From Gentiana macrophylla (taxonomy: Eukaryota > Streptophyta > Magnoliopsida > Gentianales > Gentianaceae): 64,000 nt of DNA. Below are positions 34,301 through 47,800 of this stretch, piece after piece; position 1 is the first letter of the stretch, and each line of letters starts with the position of its first letter. The notes below the pieces were generated by a model. That model saw nothing but the letters and a program-made list of their open reading frames with translations. It searched no databases and was not told where the DNA came from. The DNA lies in the NCBI GenBank assembly GCA_026214975.1, contig CM047805.1, forward strand, positions 185,071,333-185,135,332, read 5' to 3'. Both the position numbers and the translations under genes were made by a program.

Positions 34301-34577
34301 GTTACCAAAGATAAAACACAAATTTCTACTCGTTATAAAGGGAAAATACAAATTTCCGGCGATGTCAACTCGTTATCAGGGAAAAAACCTTTTTTTCTTC
34401 AAGGACAACTCGTTACCAGTGAAAAACACGAATTTGAACTCGTTAATATGTAGAAAACATGAATTCGAACTCGTTACCAAAGATAAAACACAAATTTCTA
34501 CTCGTTATAAAGGGAAAACACAAATTTCCGGCGATGTCCACTCGTTATCAGAGAAAAAACATTTTTTTCTTCAAGGA
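31386..34577 (+). repeat. Satellite array, left block (~172-bp monomer, about 18 copies)
   Basis: Monomers of about 172 bp are arranged head to tail. Each contains five degenerate sub-units beginning ACTCGTTA, about 30, 31, 32, 40 and 38 bp long, with A-rich sequence between. Copies left of ~32640 mostly carry CACAAATTTG, GATGTCAACTC and GCAAGG. Copies to the right carry CACGAATTTG, GATGTCCACTC and TTCAAGG, so two variants meet. One shortened copy near 32630 lacks two sub-units. There is no coding sequence. The length is in the range of plant centromeric satellites, but centromere identity is inference. Confidence 0.95.
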
Positions 34578-36167
34578 TGTTCGGTAAAAACGTGTTTTAA
34601 ATTTATAAACCGAAACACCCCAAGTATAAGGATCGTAGTATAGGGTGTTTACGGGTCGTCCTAAGGGAGTGGAATGTTTATCGGATTCAGATAACAATTA
34701 TTCTAACGATTATGTCACGATTATCTATCTAAACGAAAGTTGAAACTAACTAAAACCTAAACCTAAGAATTAAAAACAGAAAGCGAGAGATAAAAAACAG
34801 TTTGAAAAATAAGAAAACAGAAAACCAGACGAGCGCTCACTAAAGTGAACGAAAGGCCTCAAAACTAAACCTAATGGACGAGCGTGCGCTATTGCGGACG
34901 AGCGCCTGATTATGAATCAAGGTAAAATTGCGTAAAAACAAAGCAGAAACTAGGTTTATCAACTAGAACTTAAACTAAAGATTAAACTAATGATTCGATT
35001 AATAAACAATAAAGGAAAACACAATGAGGCAACGAATCCACCCATCAACCAACAACCCCAACTAGATGGTGATCTAAGATGTAGTTTTTAGTGGTGATTT
35101 ATTCACTAATCCAATTAAATATCTTCAATCAAATTCTAGGGTTTCGTTTATCTTTTCAAATAAACTAAACATACAATCAAACCGAAATCACGAGGTTGTT
35201 TCCAAACTCTTACTCAACTAATCATGCATAATCTCTTAAAACACGAATAATTGCATCACTTGAACGAAATAAAACTTAAACCAATATATTTTCATACATA
35301 GATCCAAGCATATAGATATAGATAAATCGTTTCATCAAATTGTTAATTCCAACAAAACATGATCAATACAAAACAAAGATCCAAAGTGATGAAAAACTAT
35401 AAATTAAACTCACTAACACAAAGCATCGAACTCTCTAGTTGGTTGTGTTGATGATGGGCTTCCTCCGTCGACTCAACGCATAGGTTTTTAGCCAACAATC
35501 ATGTTGAAGATGATTGTTGGTTGGGAGATTTGCATCTCTCGTGAAATTAGGTTCTCTCGCCGCAGCTTTTTGGTGAATTTGCGATCTCAATTATGTGGTA
35601 TATGAATTAGGGTTGGGGCTGCCGCTTTATATAGAGTTTCAAGTCGGTTAGGTTAAGTCGGCAACGGACGCTAAATCTGGTCTTATGGACGCCCGCCCGT
35701 AATGCCTGGACGCTGAGTAAACGCCGTTCATCCTCCGTCTCAACTCTCTCGAATGTAAACACAATTCGGACGCCCGCTTGCTTTATCAAACGCCTGCCTG
35801 GAATGGACGCCGCATTTAACGCTTCGCCCAAGATGCCGAGGTCGGATTTCATCATCTTTATCCAATTTCTTCAAGCCAATTCCAACTCTATCTCTTATGA
35901 TTCGACTTGAGCTTCATTTATCCACTTATCGCACTCGAAAATTAACTCCTACATGATAAATAAACAATGCAAAAATGTAATAAAATCCAAATAATAATAA
36001 TTCCATTAAATCAACACTTAAAATCATCAATTTTGCATACAACCCTCTTAAAATCATCTTTATTAAATAATTACACTTAAAACCTTAATTCTCATGTAAA
36101 TTGTGCAAATGTGGGGAAAATAATAATGAAATATACCCTTAATAATCATATAAATATGGCCTTAACA
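34578..36167 (-). repeat. Element C: 3' LTR
   Basis: The minus-strand ends are TGTTAAGG (36167) and TACCGAACA (34578), giving 1590 bp. Dyad-type motifs, partly decayed, occur at 34823-34912 and 35662-35830. A TATA-like box CTATATAAAG (minus) lies at 35625-35634. The block GATCGTAGTATAG near 34631 matches the end region of the A-family LTR. Confidence 0.85.
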
Positions 36168-37560
36168 ACACCCCCACACTTAGCTTTTTGTACGCCCTCG
36201 GACAAAACAATCAAAACTATAGCTCAACTTTCATGCAATCCACATAGATCTCTAACTCACGTAACAAAAGATACAACAACTATAGCAAATAATACCAACA
36301 CAGTAGATAGATTCGTGTAAGTGTGACAAGCCGTTCTCAAATTTAACAAGCCTTTCAAAGAAATATCCTCTCGTAAATTCCAATGACTATCCTAGTACAG
36401 CATAAAGAATAGCTCCACTCAAAGCCTTCCCACGCACTCAGAGAGGATAATCCCTACATCATATCATGCGGTTCTACTCGGGTATAAGATCCATGATAAC
36501 AAAGACTCTACTTTATTCTTAACTCATCATTTTTCAAAATTTTCAAATGTGACGCATATCGTAATAAGCTCTTACCCATCATAGTAGAATAGGATGTTTC
36601 GTGATAACACCCTACCTTACTCAAATCATAAGGTAGCTTCTCCCGATCGCCGTGAGCTATTGGTCATCATAGTGGTATAGGACATACGAGGTATACCCTA
36701 CCGCACTCCAAATCATAAACCAAACTTCCGACAAACGATTTATTAATAATCGCTCCTCACTTTATTTATTCACTTTTCAAAGTCATAAGTTACATCTCAC
36801 CTATCACATTCAAACGTTATGATATTCACAGCACACGGTCTAACTTAGGTGTAACTATACCGACCTTCCTAAGATGAATCATTAAAAATAATGAAAGGAT
36901 ATAATTCAAAAGTCATGCTTCAATCTCAAAGGCTTTCGTGAATGAAAAACGAAACTATCTCCATAAAAGTAAAACATGCTATAATTATCTCACTAAGTCA
37001 CATACTATCATCGTTAGAAAACTACAACTAGCAAGCATCTAGTTCCAATTATATGCTCGAGACTCACAAAAAATTTTAAATTCCGCAGAAATTTTAACTT
37101 TCACTCCTATTTCAAAGGATATAGCATAAAAACATACCCAAACACCCCCCACACTTAAATCACATTATGTCCTCAGAATGTGCAGAATAAAAGAAAAAAC
37201 AAACTTAGCTGGTTGCAACAGTGGTCGTCGTATGAAAGTTGGCAGAGGTCAGGCTGGAGCATGAATGGACCGCTACAACTTGAATGGACAACACTGGACA
37301 TAAAAGCTTGTGAACCTGCTCAAAAGTATCTCGCAACACTCGACATACCATATAATCTCGGGTACACGGGTATATGAGCAACACATAACACAAAACACTT
37401 ACAATGAACGTAAGAGGAATAACCAACAACACAACATCAACTAAAGTATTATTTCTAACACAATAAAACAAAACAACCTAAGAAAAGAAACAAACAAAGA
37501 AAACTAGGCTGCCTCCAGAGCGCTCTTTTAATGTCAATAGCTTGACACAGAGTTCAAAAG
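36168..37560 (-). other. Element C: 3' noncoding region with conserved modules
   Basis: From the LTR outward it holds the polypurine tract TAAGTGTGGGGGTGT (36168-36182, minus), the GGATAATCCCTAC block (36437-36466), the duplicated module (36565-36718), the internal polypurine-like tract with its GAGGACA box (37143-37176) and one inter-ORF box (37507-37545). Order and spacing match elements A and N. No coding frame is recognisable. Confidence 0.7.
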
Positions 37561-37689
37561 ATCAACCCGGATCGGGCCACTTTGGTTTGACTACCGCCAC
37601 CTTAGTATCGTAATCGTAATTACTAGTGGTGAAATGATTTTTCACCACAACAACAAGTCAAGTGCGCAATAAGATCATTAAACCTTTCT

Positions 37690-39800
37690 CTCCACACTAC
37701 ACTCGACTCTCTTCTTCTTGTTCTTGCGGATGATAGGCATAGACACAGTGGTATGATCGAAGTTTCAGCAGGTAAGGTACCTCACGGGTGGAGATAGGAA
37801 CGTCATCGTCATCCGACTCAAAGAAATAAGATGGAATCTCCTCACAAATCAGGACATCAGCATTCTCATCTCTCGCTTTGGAAATAAAGAATCTCAGGCT
37901 TTTCCTTTGGTTGCCCAAAATATTTCTTAAGTCGATGGCCATTCACTTTAAAAGCTTGATTACCATACCCGCTCAAAGTAATTACTCCACTAGGATTAAC
38001 CTCGAGAATCTCAAAGGGACCGCACCATCTAGACTTGAGTTTACCCGAAACAGTGAAGTCTAGTATTATAAAGTAAAGCCATTTCACCAACTTTGAATTC
38101 TCGGTCCTTGATCTTAGCGCCATGGAGTATCTTAGTTCTCTCCTTGTCGAGCTTAGCATTCTCGTATGCACGGAGTCCGAATTGCCGAGTTCGTTCAATC
38201 AGAACAATCTTTTCTCCCCACGAGTTGGCTATCAAAATTTAAGAATTTAATTGCCCGTAAAGCTCTGTGCTCAAGTTCGATTGTAAATGACAAGCTTTGC
38301 CATAGTCCATTTGGAAGGGTGACGTGCCCATCGGGTTTTGAATGCGAGACGATAAGCCCACAACGCGTCATCCAACTTTCGGACTCCAATTAGATCGATT
38401 ATTGTTCACGGTCTTCTCCAAAATTCTTTTCAAGCTCTGGTTGCTTACCTCGACTTGGCCACTGGTTTGAGGATGATATGGTGTACCAATCTTATGTTTG
38501 ACACCATACTTCTCAAGGATCTTGTCAAGCGGCGCATTGCAAAAGTGAGTACCTTCATCACTAATGAGTGCTCTCGACACTAAATCTAGTGAAGATATTC
38601 TTTTGCAAGAATTTCTTTACAACCTTGTGATCATTAGTTTGAGTAGCTATGGCCTCGACTCCACTTTGAAACATAATCCACACAGACGAGGATATACTTA
38701 TTACCGCATGAGGATGGAAAGGGTCCCATAAAATCTATGCCCCATACATCGAAAAACTTCGCATTCAAGAATGGGCTTAAGTGGCATTTCCATCCGACTA
38801 CTCGCCGCCCAGTTCCGGCACCTATCACAACCTTTACAAAAGGCTTTCGTGATCCTTAAACAGAGTCGGCCAAGAGAATCCAAACTTGAAGAATCTTTGC
38901 AACCGCCTTTGGTGTTCCATAGTGACCTCCGGTAGGACCGCTTATGGCATTGTTCTAAGATATCCCATCGATCATGCTCAGAACACACCTTGAAGCAACC
39001 CGCCTTTCTGGACTCGAACAAATAAGGATCTTCCCATACGAGATATTTGAGATCAGAAAAGAACTTTTTCTTCTCCTGATACGTCATGTCTTCTAAATGA
39101 CCACTCGCTAAATAGTTGACGTAGTCAGGATACCACGGCCTAACCGCTTCAAGCTTCATCAATTGCTCACCGGAAAATCAATGCCTATATCATTGTGATT
39201 TTTTCGCACCCTCATTTACTAAGCGAGATAAATGATCACCACAATATTCTCACTACCTTTCTTATCTTTAATCACAAGGTCAAACTCTTGTAGAATTAAA
39301 ATCCATCTAAGTAACCTTGGTTTGGCATCCGCTTTATCCATAAGGTAGCGTAAAAGTCGCATGATCTCGTCCATACAATCACTTGAGACCCGAGAAGATA
39401 GCTTCTAAATTTGTCAATGGCAAAACAACAACTAAGAATTCCTTCTCGTAGTATAATTGCATTGAGCCGGGTTCAAGGTACGACTCGCATAATAGATGGG
39501 CCTGAACCTTTTATCAAGTCTTTGACCTAAAAGCGCACTTACGACGTAATTAGAGGCATCGCACATCAATTCGAAAGGCTTGGTCCAGTCAGGTGCTACT
39601 AAAATAGGGGCACTGATAAGCTTATCTTTCAGACAATTGAAAGCTTCTTTGCACTTCGTGATCGAACAAGAAATCTACATCTTCTTTCAAGAGATTTGAT
39701 AAAGGCTTGGCAATCGTAGAAAAGTCTCTAATGAAACGCCGGTAGAAGCCAACATGTCCTAGAAAACCTCGCACTCTTTCACTTTGCCTTAGGGTACGTC
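37690..39800 (-). pseudogene. pol: Element C pol: RNase H and integrase remnant
   Basis: Integrase pieces are found in several frames: [15 protein letters not shown] at ~38700-38765, [10 protein letters not shown] with GQVEVSN at 38430-38570, and the tail GPFEILEVNPSGV with FKVNGHRLKKYFGQ at ~37900-38030. The two aspartates and the glutamate of the core are present. RNase H sequence (39200-39700) is split by further shifts. The damage is spread across the region, so the element is defective unless the indels are assembly errors. Confidence 0.82.
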
Positions 39801-39829
39801 ATCTTTTCAATGGCTTCAACCTTAGCCTT

Positions 39830-40850
39830 ATCAACTTGAATACCAAAGATTGGACACCTTATGTCCCAAAACTATTCCTTCATCAACTAGAAAATGGCAT
39901 TTTTCCCGGTTAAGCACCAGATTTTTCTCAACACACCGTTGGAGTACCATATCTAGGTTCTTTAAAATTTCATCAAAGCTATCATCAGATCGAGAAGTCG
40001 CCCATGAAGACTTCCATGCATTTCTCAACAAGTCCATCAAAATGGCCAACATGCACCGTTGAAAAGTCGCGGGTGCATTGCATAGACCGAATGGCATTCT
40101 ACTTAAAAGCAAAAGTACCAGATGGACACGTAAACGTTGTCTCTCTGGTCATTGGGGTCAATGGCTATCCGGAAGTAACCAGAGTATCCATCGAAAACAA
40201 TAATACTTGTGACCACTCGCCTTTCAATTAGTTGGTCAATGAAGCGGTAAGGGGAAGTGATCTTTGCGGTGACTTCATTCGCCTACGATAGTCGATCTGC
40301 ACTCAGAGCGATCACGCAGACGTAGGCAACTTCCTCCCTTTTTCATTCTTTTCAACCGTGATTCCGCCTTCTTGGCACAACTTGAGTAGGTGACCCACTC
40401 GCTTATCGGCGATTGCATAGATGATTCCCATGTCAAGCCACTTTATAACCTCCTTTTGACAACCTCTCTGCATACGCGGATTCAACCTTCGCCGAGGTTG
40501 TCTCACCTTTAGCTCCTTCCTCCGCTCGGATTTTATGCATGCATATGTCCGGGCTGATCCCTCGGATATCACCCACTTGCCAACCGAACGCGAGGATGTT
40601 TTTCTTAAGCACTTCTATCAGCTGTGCTTCTTGCTCAGGGTTGAGTTTCGAAGAAATGATCAAAGGCAATTTATCTCCATCCTTAAGGAAGATATACTTA
40701 AGGTGTTTTGGAAGCGGTTTGAGCTCTAAATCAGTAGGTGGTTGCTCAATACTAGACTTTAACGGGCCACCTTTCTCCCTATGAGCTTGAAGTGGTTGTG
40801 AAGAGAACACCTCATCTTCCCGAGGCTCAACCCGAAGTAAAGGCATGGAT
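39830..40850 (-). pseudogene. pol: Element C pol: reverse transcriptase remnant
   Basis: The linker before RT reads LPKHLKYIFLKDGDKLP and VGDIRGISPDICMHKI (~40550-40730), typical of Athila pol. The palm domain has MPFGLCNAPATFQRCMLAI (~40050-40110). The active-site segment reads VFMGDFS where A has IFMDDFS, so the first catalytic aspartate is replaced by glycine. A stop follows two codons later by frameshift. Confidence 0.82.
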
Positions 40851-41784
40851 CAAATCATCCATCGGAATCCTCCGGTCAACACTTGCTTCCTTTTTCTTGT
40901 GATCGATCATTTTCCTTAACTCTTCGTCTTTCAGCTCTTCTGCCAGCTCTTCCCACTCATCTACTTCCCAATGAGTAGCTTCTTTCCAAAACTCTACCTC
41001 GTCCCAACTACCCATCAGAGCTTCTTCTTCACCAGGGATGAAGTCTTCCTGACTCAGTTCCTTGAGATTATCGTTTGTTGCTGGGTATCTCCATGCTTCT
41101 AACTCAATAACAAAGCTCGGTGATGAGCGAGTGAAGATGACTCGCCAATGCCTACGGCTGGAAATGAATTAGAAGATGGTCCGCATCACCGGATCCTCAA
41201 TGTCCATGACTTCAAAAACACCTATCTCTCGTAAGCTCCATTGCATCTTCGTAATAGGCATCTCCTCCGTCCTCATATATGGCTTTCGACAAACGATATT
41301 TCATCAATTACGGCTCTTCGTGGATGTGTCCTCGTGTGAAGGTGATGATGTGTCACCGACTCTAAGAGTAATCTGTCCTTTGCGTAAGTCGATGAGAGCG
41401 TTAGAAGTGTCTAAAAGGTTCGGCCTAGAATTAAAGGCATCTCCTTGTCGTGGATAGTCTAGAATAACCATCGGTAGGGAAGACCAAATGTTCAATTTGA
41501 AGGAGAACATTAGCTACACAACCGGCCGCAGTGATTTACTAGATTTGTCTACCATCCGAAGGGAAATGGGCGTTCTCGCATTCTTTGTCTAGCCCGAGCT
41601 TCTTGCATACATTTAATGGCATCACATTAATAGAGGCCCCTGAGTCGCATAAGACATTTTCGAACAAATGGCCTTCAATCTCGCAAGATATTGAAGGTCT
41701 GCGCAGGTCACCTCGCTAACAAATGACTTTTCAGGAAACCATTGCGCAATCTTCTCAAACACTTCTTCACCATGCCTCAAGCTT
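40851..41784 (-). pseudogene. pol: Element C: protease region, truncated by the gap
   Basis: The aspartic protease active site CDSGASINVMP is readable, with the DSGA codons at 41635-41646. The later IDLRKGQITLRVGD segment (~41340-41400) closes the domain in another frame. Between protease and RT lies an acidic linker (for example MGSWDEVEFWKEA near 40980). Upstream coding, including gag, is cut by the N run at 41785. Confidence 0.8.
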
Positions 41785-41884
41785 NNNNNNNNNNNNNNNN
41801 NNNNNNNNNNNNNNNNNNNNNNNNNNNNNNNNNNNNNNNNNNNNNNNNNNNNNNNNNNNNNNNNNNNNNNNNNNNNNNNNNNNN
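41785..41884. other. Assembly gap, 100 N
   Basis: Exactly 100 unknown bases, a common placeholder for a gap of unknown size. It joins element C's protease region directly to satellite, so it hides at least C's gag, leader and 5' LTR and an unknown amount of satellite. Confidence 0.98.
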
Positions 41885-44800
41885 GAAAACCTTTTTTCTT
41901 CAAGGACAACTCGTTACTGTGAGAAAACACGAATTTGAACTCGTTAATATGAAGAAAACATGAATTCGAACTCATACTAAAGATAAAACACAAATTTCTA
42001 CTCATATAAAGGGAAAACACAATTTCCGCGATGTCCACTCATATCGTGAAAAAAACTTTTTTCTTCAAGGACAACTCACTACAGAGAAAAACACGAATTT
42101 GAACTCGTTAATATGAAGAAAACATGAATTCGACTCGTTACTAAAGATAAAACACAAATTTCTACTCATATAAAGGGAAAAACAAAATTCCGCGATGTCC
42201 ACTCATATCGTGAAAAAAACTTTTTTCTTCAAGGACAACTCTACTGCAGAGAAAAACACGAAATTTGAACTCATTAATATGAAGAAAACATGAATTCGAA
42301 CTCATACTAAAGATAAAACACAAATTTCTACTCAAGTATAAAGGGAAAACACAAATTTCCGCGATGTCCACTCATATCGTGAGAAAAACCTTTTTTCTTC
42401 AAGGACAACTCGCTACTGAGAAAAAACACGAATTTGAACTCATTAATATGAAGAAAACATGAATTCAAACTCATACTAAAGATAAAACACAAATTTCTAC
42501 TCGCTATAAAGGGAAAACACAAATTTCCGCGATGTCCACTGCTATCGAGAAAAACCTTTTTTCTTCAAGGACAACTCGCTACCAGAGAAAAACACGAATT
42601 TGAACTCATTAATATGAAGAAAACATGAATTCGAACTCATACTAAAGATAAAACACAAATTTCTACTCATATAAAGGGAAAACACAATTTTCCGCGATGT
42701 CCACTCAAGTATCGAGAAAAACTTTTTTTTCTCAAGGACAACTCACTACTGAGAAAAAACACGAATTTGAACTCAAGTAATATGAAGAAAACATGAATTC
42801 GAACTCATACTAAAAGATAAAACACAAATTTCTACTCGTATATAAAGGGAAAACACAAATTTCCGGCGATGTCCACTCATATCGTGAAAAAACCTTTTTT
42901 CTTCAAGGACAACTCACTACTGTGAGAAAAAAACGAATTTGAACTCGTTAATATGAAGAAAACATGAATTCGAACTCATACTAAAGATAAAACACAAATT
43001 TCTACTCTCGCTATAAAGGGAAAACACAAATTTCCGCGATGTCCACTGCTATCGTGAGAAAAACCTTTTTTTCTTCAAGGACAACTCGCTACTGAGAGAA
43101 AACACGAATTTGAACTCGTTAATATGAAGAAAACATGAATTCGAACTCATACTAAAGATAAAACACAAATTTCTACTCATATAAAGGGAAAACACAAATT
43201 TCCGCGATGTCCACTCAAGTATCGAGAAAAAAACTTTTTTCTTCAAGGACAACTCGCTACTGTGAGAAAAACACGAATTTGAACTCGTTAATATGAAGAA
43301 AACATGAATTCAAACTCATACTAAAGATAAAAACACAAATTTCTACTCATATAAAGGGGAAAACACAAATTTCCGCGATGTCCACTCAAGTATCGTGAGA
43401 AAAACCTTTTTTCTTCAAGGACAACTCTGCTACTGTGAGAAAAACACGAATTTGAACTCAAGTAATATGAAGAAAACATGAATTCGAACTCATACTAAAG
43501 ATAAAACACAAATTTCTACTTTCATATAAAGGGAAAACACAAATTTCCGCGATGTCCACTGCTATCGAGAAAAACCTTTTTTCTTCAAGGACAACTCACT
43601 ACTGAGAAAAACACGAATTTGAACTCATTAATATGAAGAAAACATGAATTCGAACTCTTACTACCAAAGATAAAACACAAATTTCTACTCATATAAAGGG
43701 GAAACACAAATTTCCGCTATCCAAAAACACTCATATCGTGAAAAACCTTTTTTTCTTCAAGGACAACTCGTTACTACTGAAAAACACGAATTTGAACTCG
43801 TTAATATGAAGAAAAAACATGAATTCGAACTCATACTAAAGATAAAACACAAATTTCTACTCATATAAAGGGAAAACACAAATTTCCGCGCGATGTCCAC
43901 TGCTATCGTGAGAAAAACCTTTTTTCTTCAAGGACAACTCACTACTGTGAGAAAAACACGAATTTGAACTCGTTAATATGAAGAAAAAACATGAATTCAA
44001 CTCATACTAAAGATAAAACACAAATTTCTACTCATATAAAGGGAAAACACAAATTTCCGCGATGTCCACTCATATCGTGAGAAAAAAACCTTTTTTTCAA
44101 GGACAACTCACTACTAGAGAAAACACGAATTTGAACTCATAATATGAAGAAAACATGAATTCGAACTCGCTACTAAAGATAAAACACAAATTTCTACTCA
44201 TATAAAGGGAAAACACAAATTTCCGCGCGATGTCCACTCATATCGTGAGAAAACCTTTTTTCTTCAAGGACAACTCTCATACTACCAGAAAACATGAATT
44301 CGAACTCATACTAAAGATAAAACACAAATTTCTACTCTATATAAGTGGAAAACACAAATTTCCGCGATGTCCACTCATTATCGTGAGAAAAACCTTTTTT
44401 CAAAACAACTCAAATAAAAAAACACGAATTTGAACTCGTAATATGAAGAAAACATGAATTCAAACTCATACTAAAGATAAAAACACAAATTTCTACTCGC
44501 TATAAAGGGAAAACACAAATTTCCGCGATGTCCACTCATATCGAGAAAAACTTTTTTTTCTTCAAGGACAACTCGTTACTGAGAAAAACACGAATTTGAA
44601 CTCATTAATATGAAGAAAACATGAATTCGAACTCATACTAAAGATAAAACACAAATTTCTACTCATATAAAGGGAAAACACAAATTTCCGCGATGTCCAC
44701 TGCTATCGAGAAAAACCTTTTTTCTTCAAGGACAACTCGCTACTGAGAAAAAACACTAATTTAACTCATAATATGAAGAAACATGAATTCGAACTCGCTA

Positions 44801-47800
44801 CTAAAGATAAAACACAAATTTCTACTCATATAAAGGGAAAACACAAATTTCCGCGATGTCCACTCATATCGTGAAAAAACTTTTTTTTTTCAAGGACAAC
44901 TCTGCTACTGTGAGAAAAACACGAATTTGAACTCGTTAATATGAAGAAAACATGAATTCGAACTCATACTAAAGATAAAACACAAATTTCTACTATAAAG
45001 GGAAAACACAAATTTCTACTGCTATAAAGGAAAACACAAATTTCCGCGATGTCCACTCACTATCGTGAAAAAACCTTTTTTTTCAAGGACAACTCACTAC
45101 TGTGAGAAAAAACACGAATTTGAACTCGTTAATATGAAGAAAACATGAATTCAACTCGCTACCAAAGATAAAACACAAATTTCTACTCGCTATAAAGGGA
45201 AAACACAAATTTCACAAATTTGTCCACTCAAGTATCGAGAAAAACTTTTTTTTCTTCAAGGACAACTCATACTGAGAAAAAACACGAATTTGAACTCAAT
45301 ATGAAGAAAACATGAATTCGAACTCATACCAAAGATAAAACACAAATTTCTACTCATATAAAGGGAAAACACAAATTTCCAATGCGCGATGTCCACTGCT
45401 ATCGTGAGAAAAACTTTTTTCTTCAAGGACAACTCACTACTGTGAGAAAAACACGAATTTGAACTCGTTAATATGAAGAAAACATGAATTCGAACTCATA
45501 CTAAAGATAAAACACAAATTTCTACTCAAATTATAAAGGGAAAACACAAATTTCCGCGATGTCCACTCATATCGTGAGAAAAACTTTTTTTCTTCAAGGA
45601 CAACTCGCTACTGTGAGAAAAACACGAATTTGAACTCGCATAATATGAAGAAAACATGAATTCGAACTCATACCAAAGATAAAACACAAATTTCTACTCA
45701 TATATAAAGGGAAAACACAAATTTCCGCGATGTCCACTCATATCGAGAAAAACTTTTTTTTTCTTCAAGACAACTCAAGGACAACTCGTTACTGAGAAAA
45801 ACACGACGAATTTGAACTCGTTAATATGAAGAAAAAACATGAATTCAACTCAAACTAAAAGATAAAACACAAATTTCTACTCATAGTAAAAAGGAAAACA
45901 CAAATTTCCGCGATGTCCACTCATATCGAGAAAAAAACTTTTTTTCAAGGACAACTCTGCTACTGAGAGAAAAACACGAATTTGAACTCGTTAATATGAA
46001 GAAAACATGAATTCGAACTCATACCAAAGATAAAACACAAATTTCTACTCATATAAAGGGAAAACACAAATTTCCGGCGATGTCCACTCATATCGTGAGA
46101 AAAACCTTTTTTCTTCAAGGACAACTCTGCTACTGTGAGAAAAACACAATTTGAACTCGTTAATATGAAGAAAACATGAATTCAAACTCGCTACTAAAGA
46201 TAAAACACAAATTTCTACTCATATAAAGGAAAAACACAAATTTCCGCGATGTCCACTCACTATCGCTATCGTGAAAAAACCTTTTTTCTCAAAGGACAAC
46301 TCGTTACTGAGAAAAACACGAATTTGAACTCGTTAATATGAAGAAAACATGAATTCGAACTCATACTAAAGATAAAACACAAATTTCTACTCAATATAAA
46401 GGGAAAACACAAATTTCCGCGATGTCCACTGCTATCGAGAAAAACCTTTTTTCTTCAAGGACAACTCTGCTACTCGTGAGAAAAACACGAAATTGAACTC
46501 AAATTTCTAAATATGAAGAAAAAAATGTCATGAATTCGAACTCATACTAAAAGATAAAACACAAATTTCTACTCATATAAAGGAAAAACACAAATTTCCG
46601 CGATGTCCACTGCTATCGTGAGAAAAACCTTTTTTTTTCTTCAAGGACAACTCACACTGTGAGAAAAACACGAATTTGAACTCGTTAATATGAAGAAAAC
46701 ATGAATTCAACTCATACTAAAGATAAAACACAAATTTCTACTCAAGTATAAAGGGAAAACACAAATTTCCGCGATGTCCACCACTCTATCGTGAAAAAAC
46801 CTTTTTTCTTCAAGGACAACTCATACTGAGAGAAAACACGAATTTGAACTCGTTAATATGAAGAAAACATGAATTCGAACTCATACTAAAAGATAAAACA
46901 CAAATTTCTACTCAAGTATAAAGGGAAAACAAAAATTCCGGCGATGTCCACTCAAGTATCGTGAGAAAAACCTTTTTTTCTTCAAGGACAACTCTGCTAC
47001 TGAGAAAAACACGAATTTGAACTCGAAAACATGAATTCGAACTCAATATGAAGAAAAAAATGAATTCGAACTCGTTACCAAAGATAAAACACAAATTTCT
47101 ACTCAAGCTATAAAGGGAAAACACAAATTTCCGCGATGTCCACTCATATCGTGAAAAACCTTTTTTTCTTCAAGGACAACTCATTACTCAGAGAAAAACA
47201 CGAAACTTGAACTCGTTGAACTAATATGAAGAAAAATGAATTCAACTCATACTAAAAGATAAAACACAAATTTCTACTCAATAAAGGGGAAACACAAATT
47301 TCCGCGATGTCCACTCAAGTATCGTGAAAAAAACCTTTTTTCTTCAAGGACAACTCAACTTACTACTGAGAAAAACACGAATTTGAACTCGTTAATATGA
47401 AGAAAACATGAATTCGAACTCATACTAAAGATAAAAAAACACAAATTTCTACTCGTTATAAAGGGAAAACACAAATTCCGCGATGTCCACTCATATCGTG
47501 AAAAAAACCTTTTTTTTTCAAGGACAACTCACTACTGTATCGAGAAAAACACGAATTTGAACTCAATAATATGAAGAAAACATGAATTCGAACTCATACC
47601 AAAGATAAAACACAAATTTCTACTCATATAAAGGGGAAAACACAAATTTCCGCGCGTGTCCACTGCTATCGTGAGAAAAACCTTTTTTTTTCAAGGACAA
47701 CTCGCTACTGTGAGAAAAACACGAATTTGAACTCGTTAATATGAAGAAAACATGAATTCAAACTCGCTACTAAAAGATAAAACACAAATTTCTACTCGTA

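Larger units (their letters stand above)
34578..41784 (-). mobile_element. Element C: Athila-type Ty3 element inserted in the satellite
   Basis: In minus orientation it has protease, RT, RNase H and integrase remnants (41784 to ~37690), then one inter-ORF box, a 3' noncoding region, a polypurine tract and a 3' LTR (34578-36167). There is no env-position gene. Satellite stops within a monomer at AAGGA (34573-34577) and resumes in the same orientation after the gap. The 5' LTR, leader and gag are absent from the sequence and replaced by 100 N. Coding is broken by many indels. Confidence 0.88.

Noticed and set aside
31386..34577. Regular repeats suggesting a CRISPR array
   Set aside because: Monomers adjoin head to tail with no unique spacers, and the context is plant satellite.
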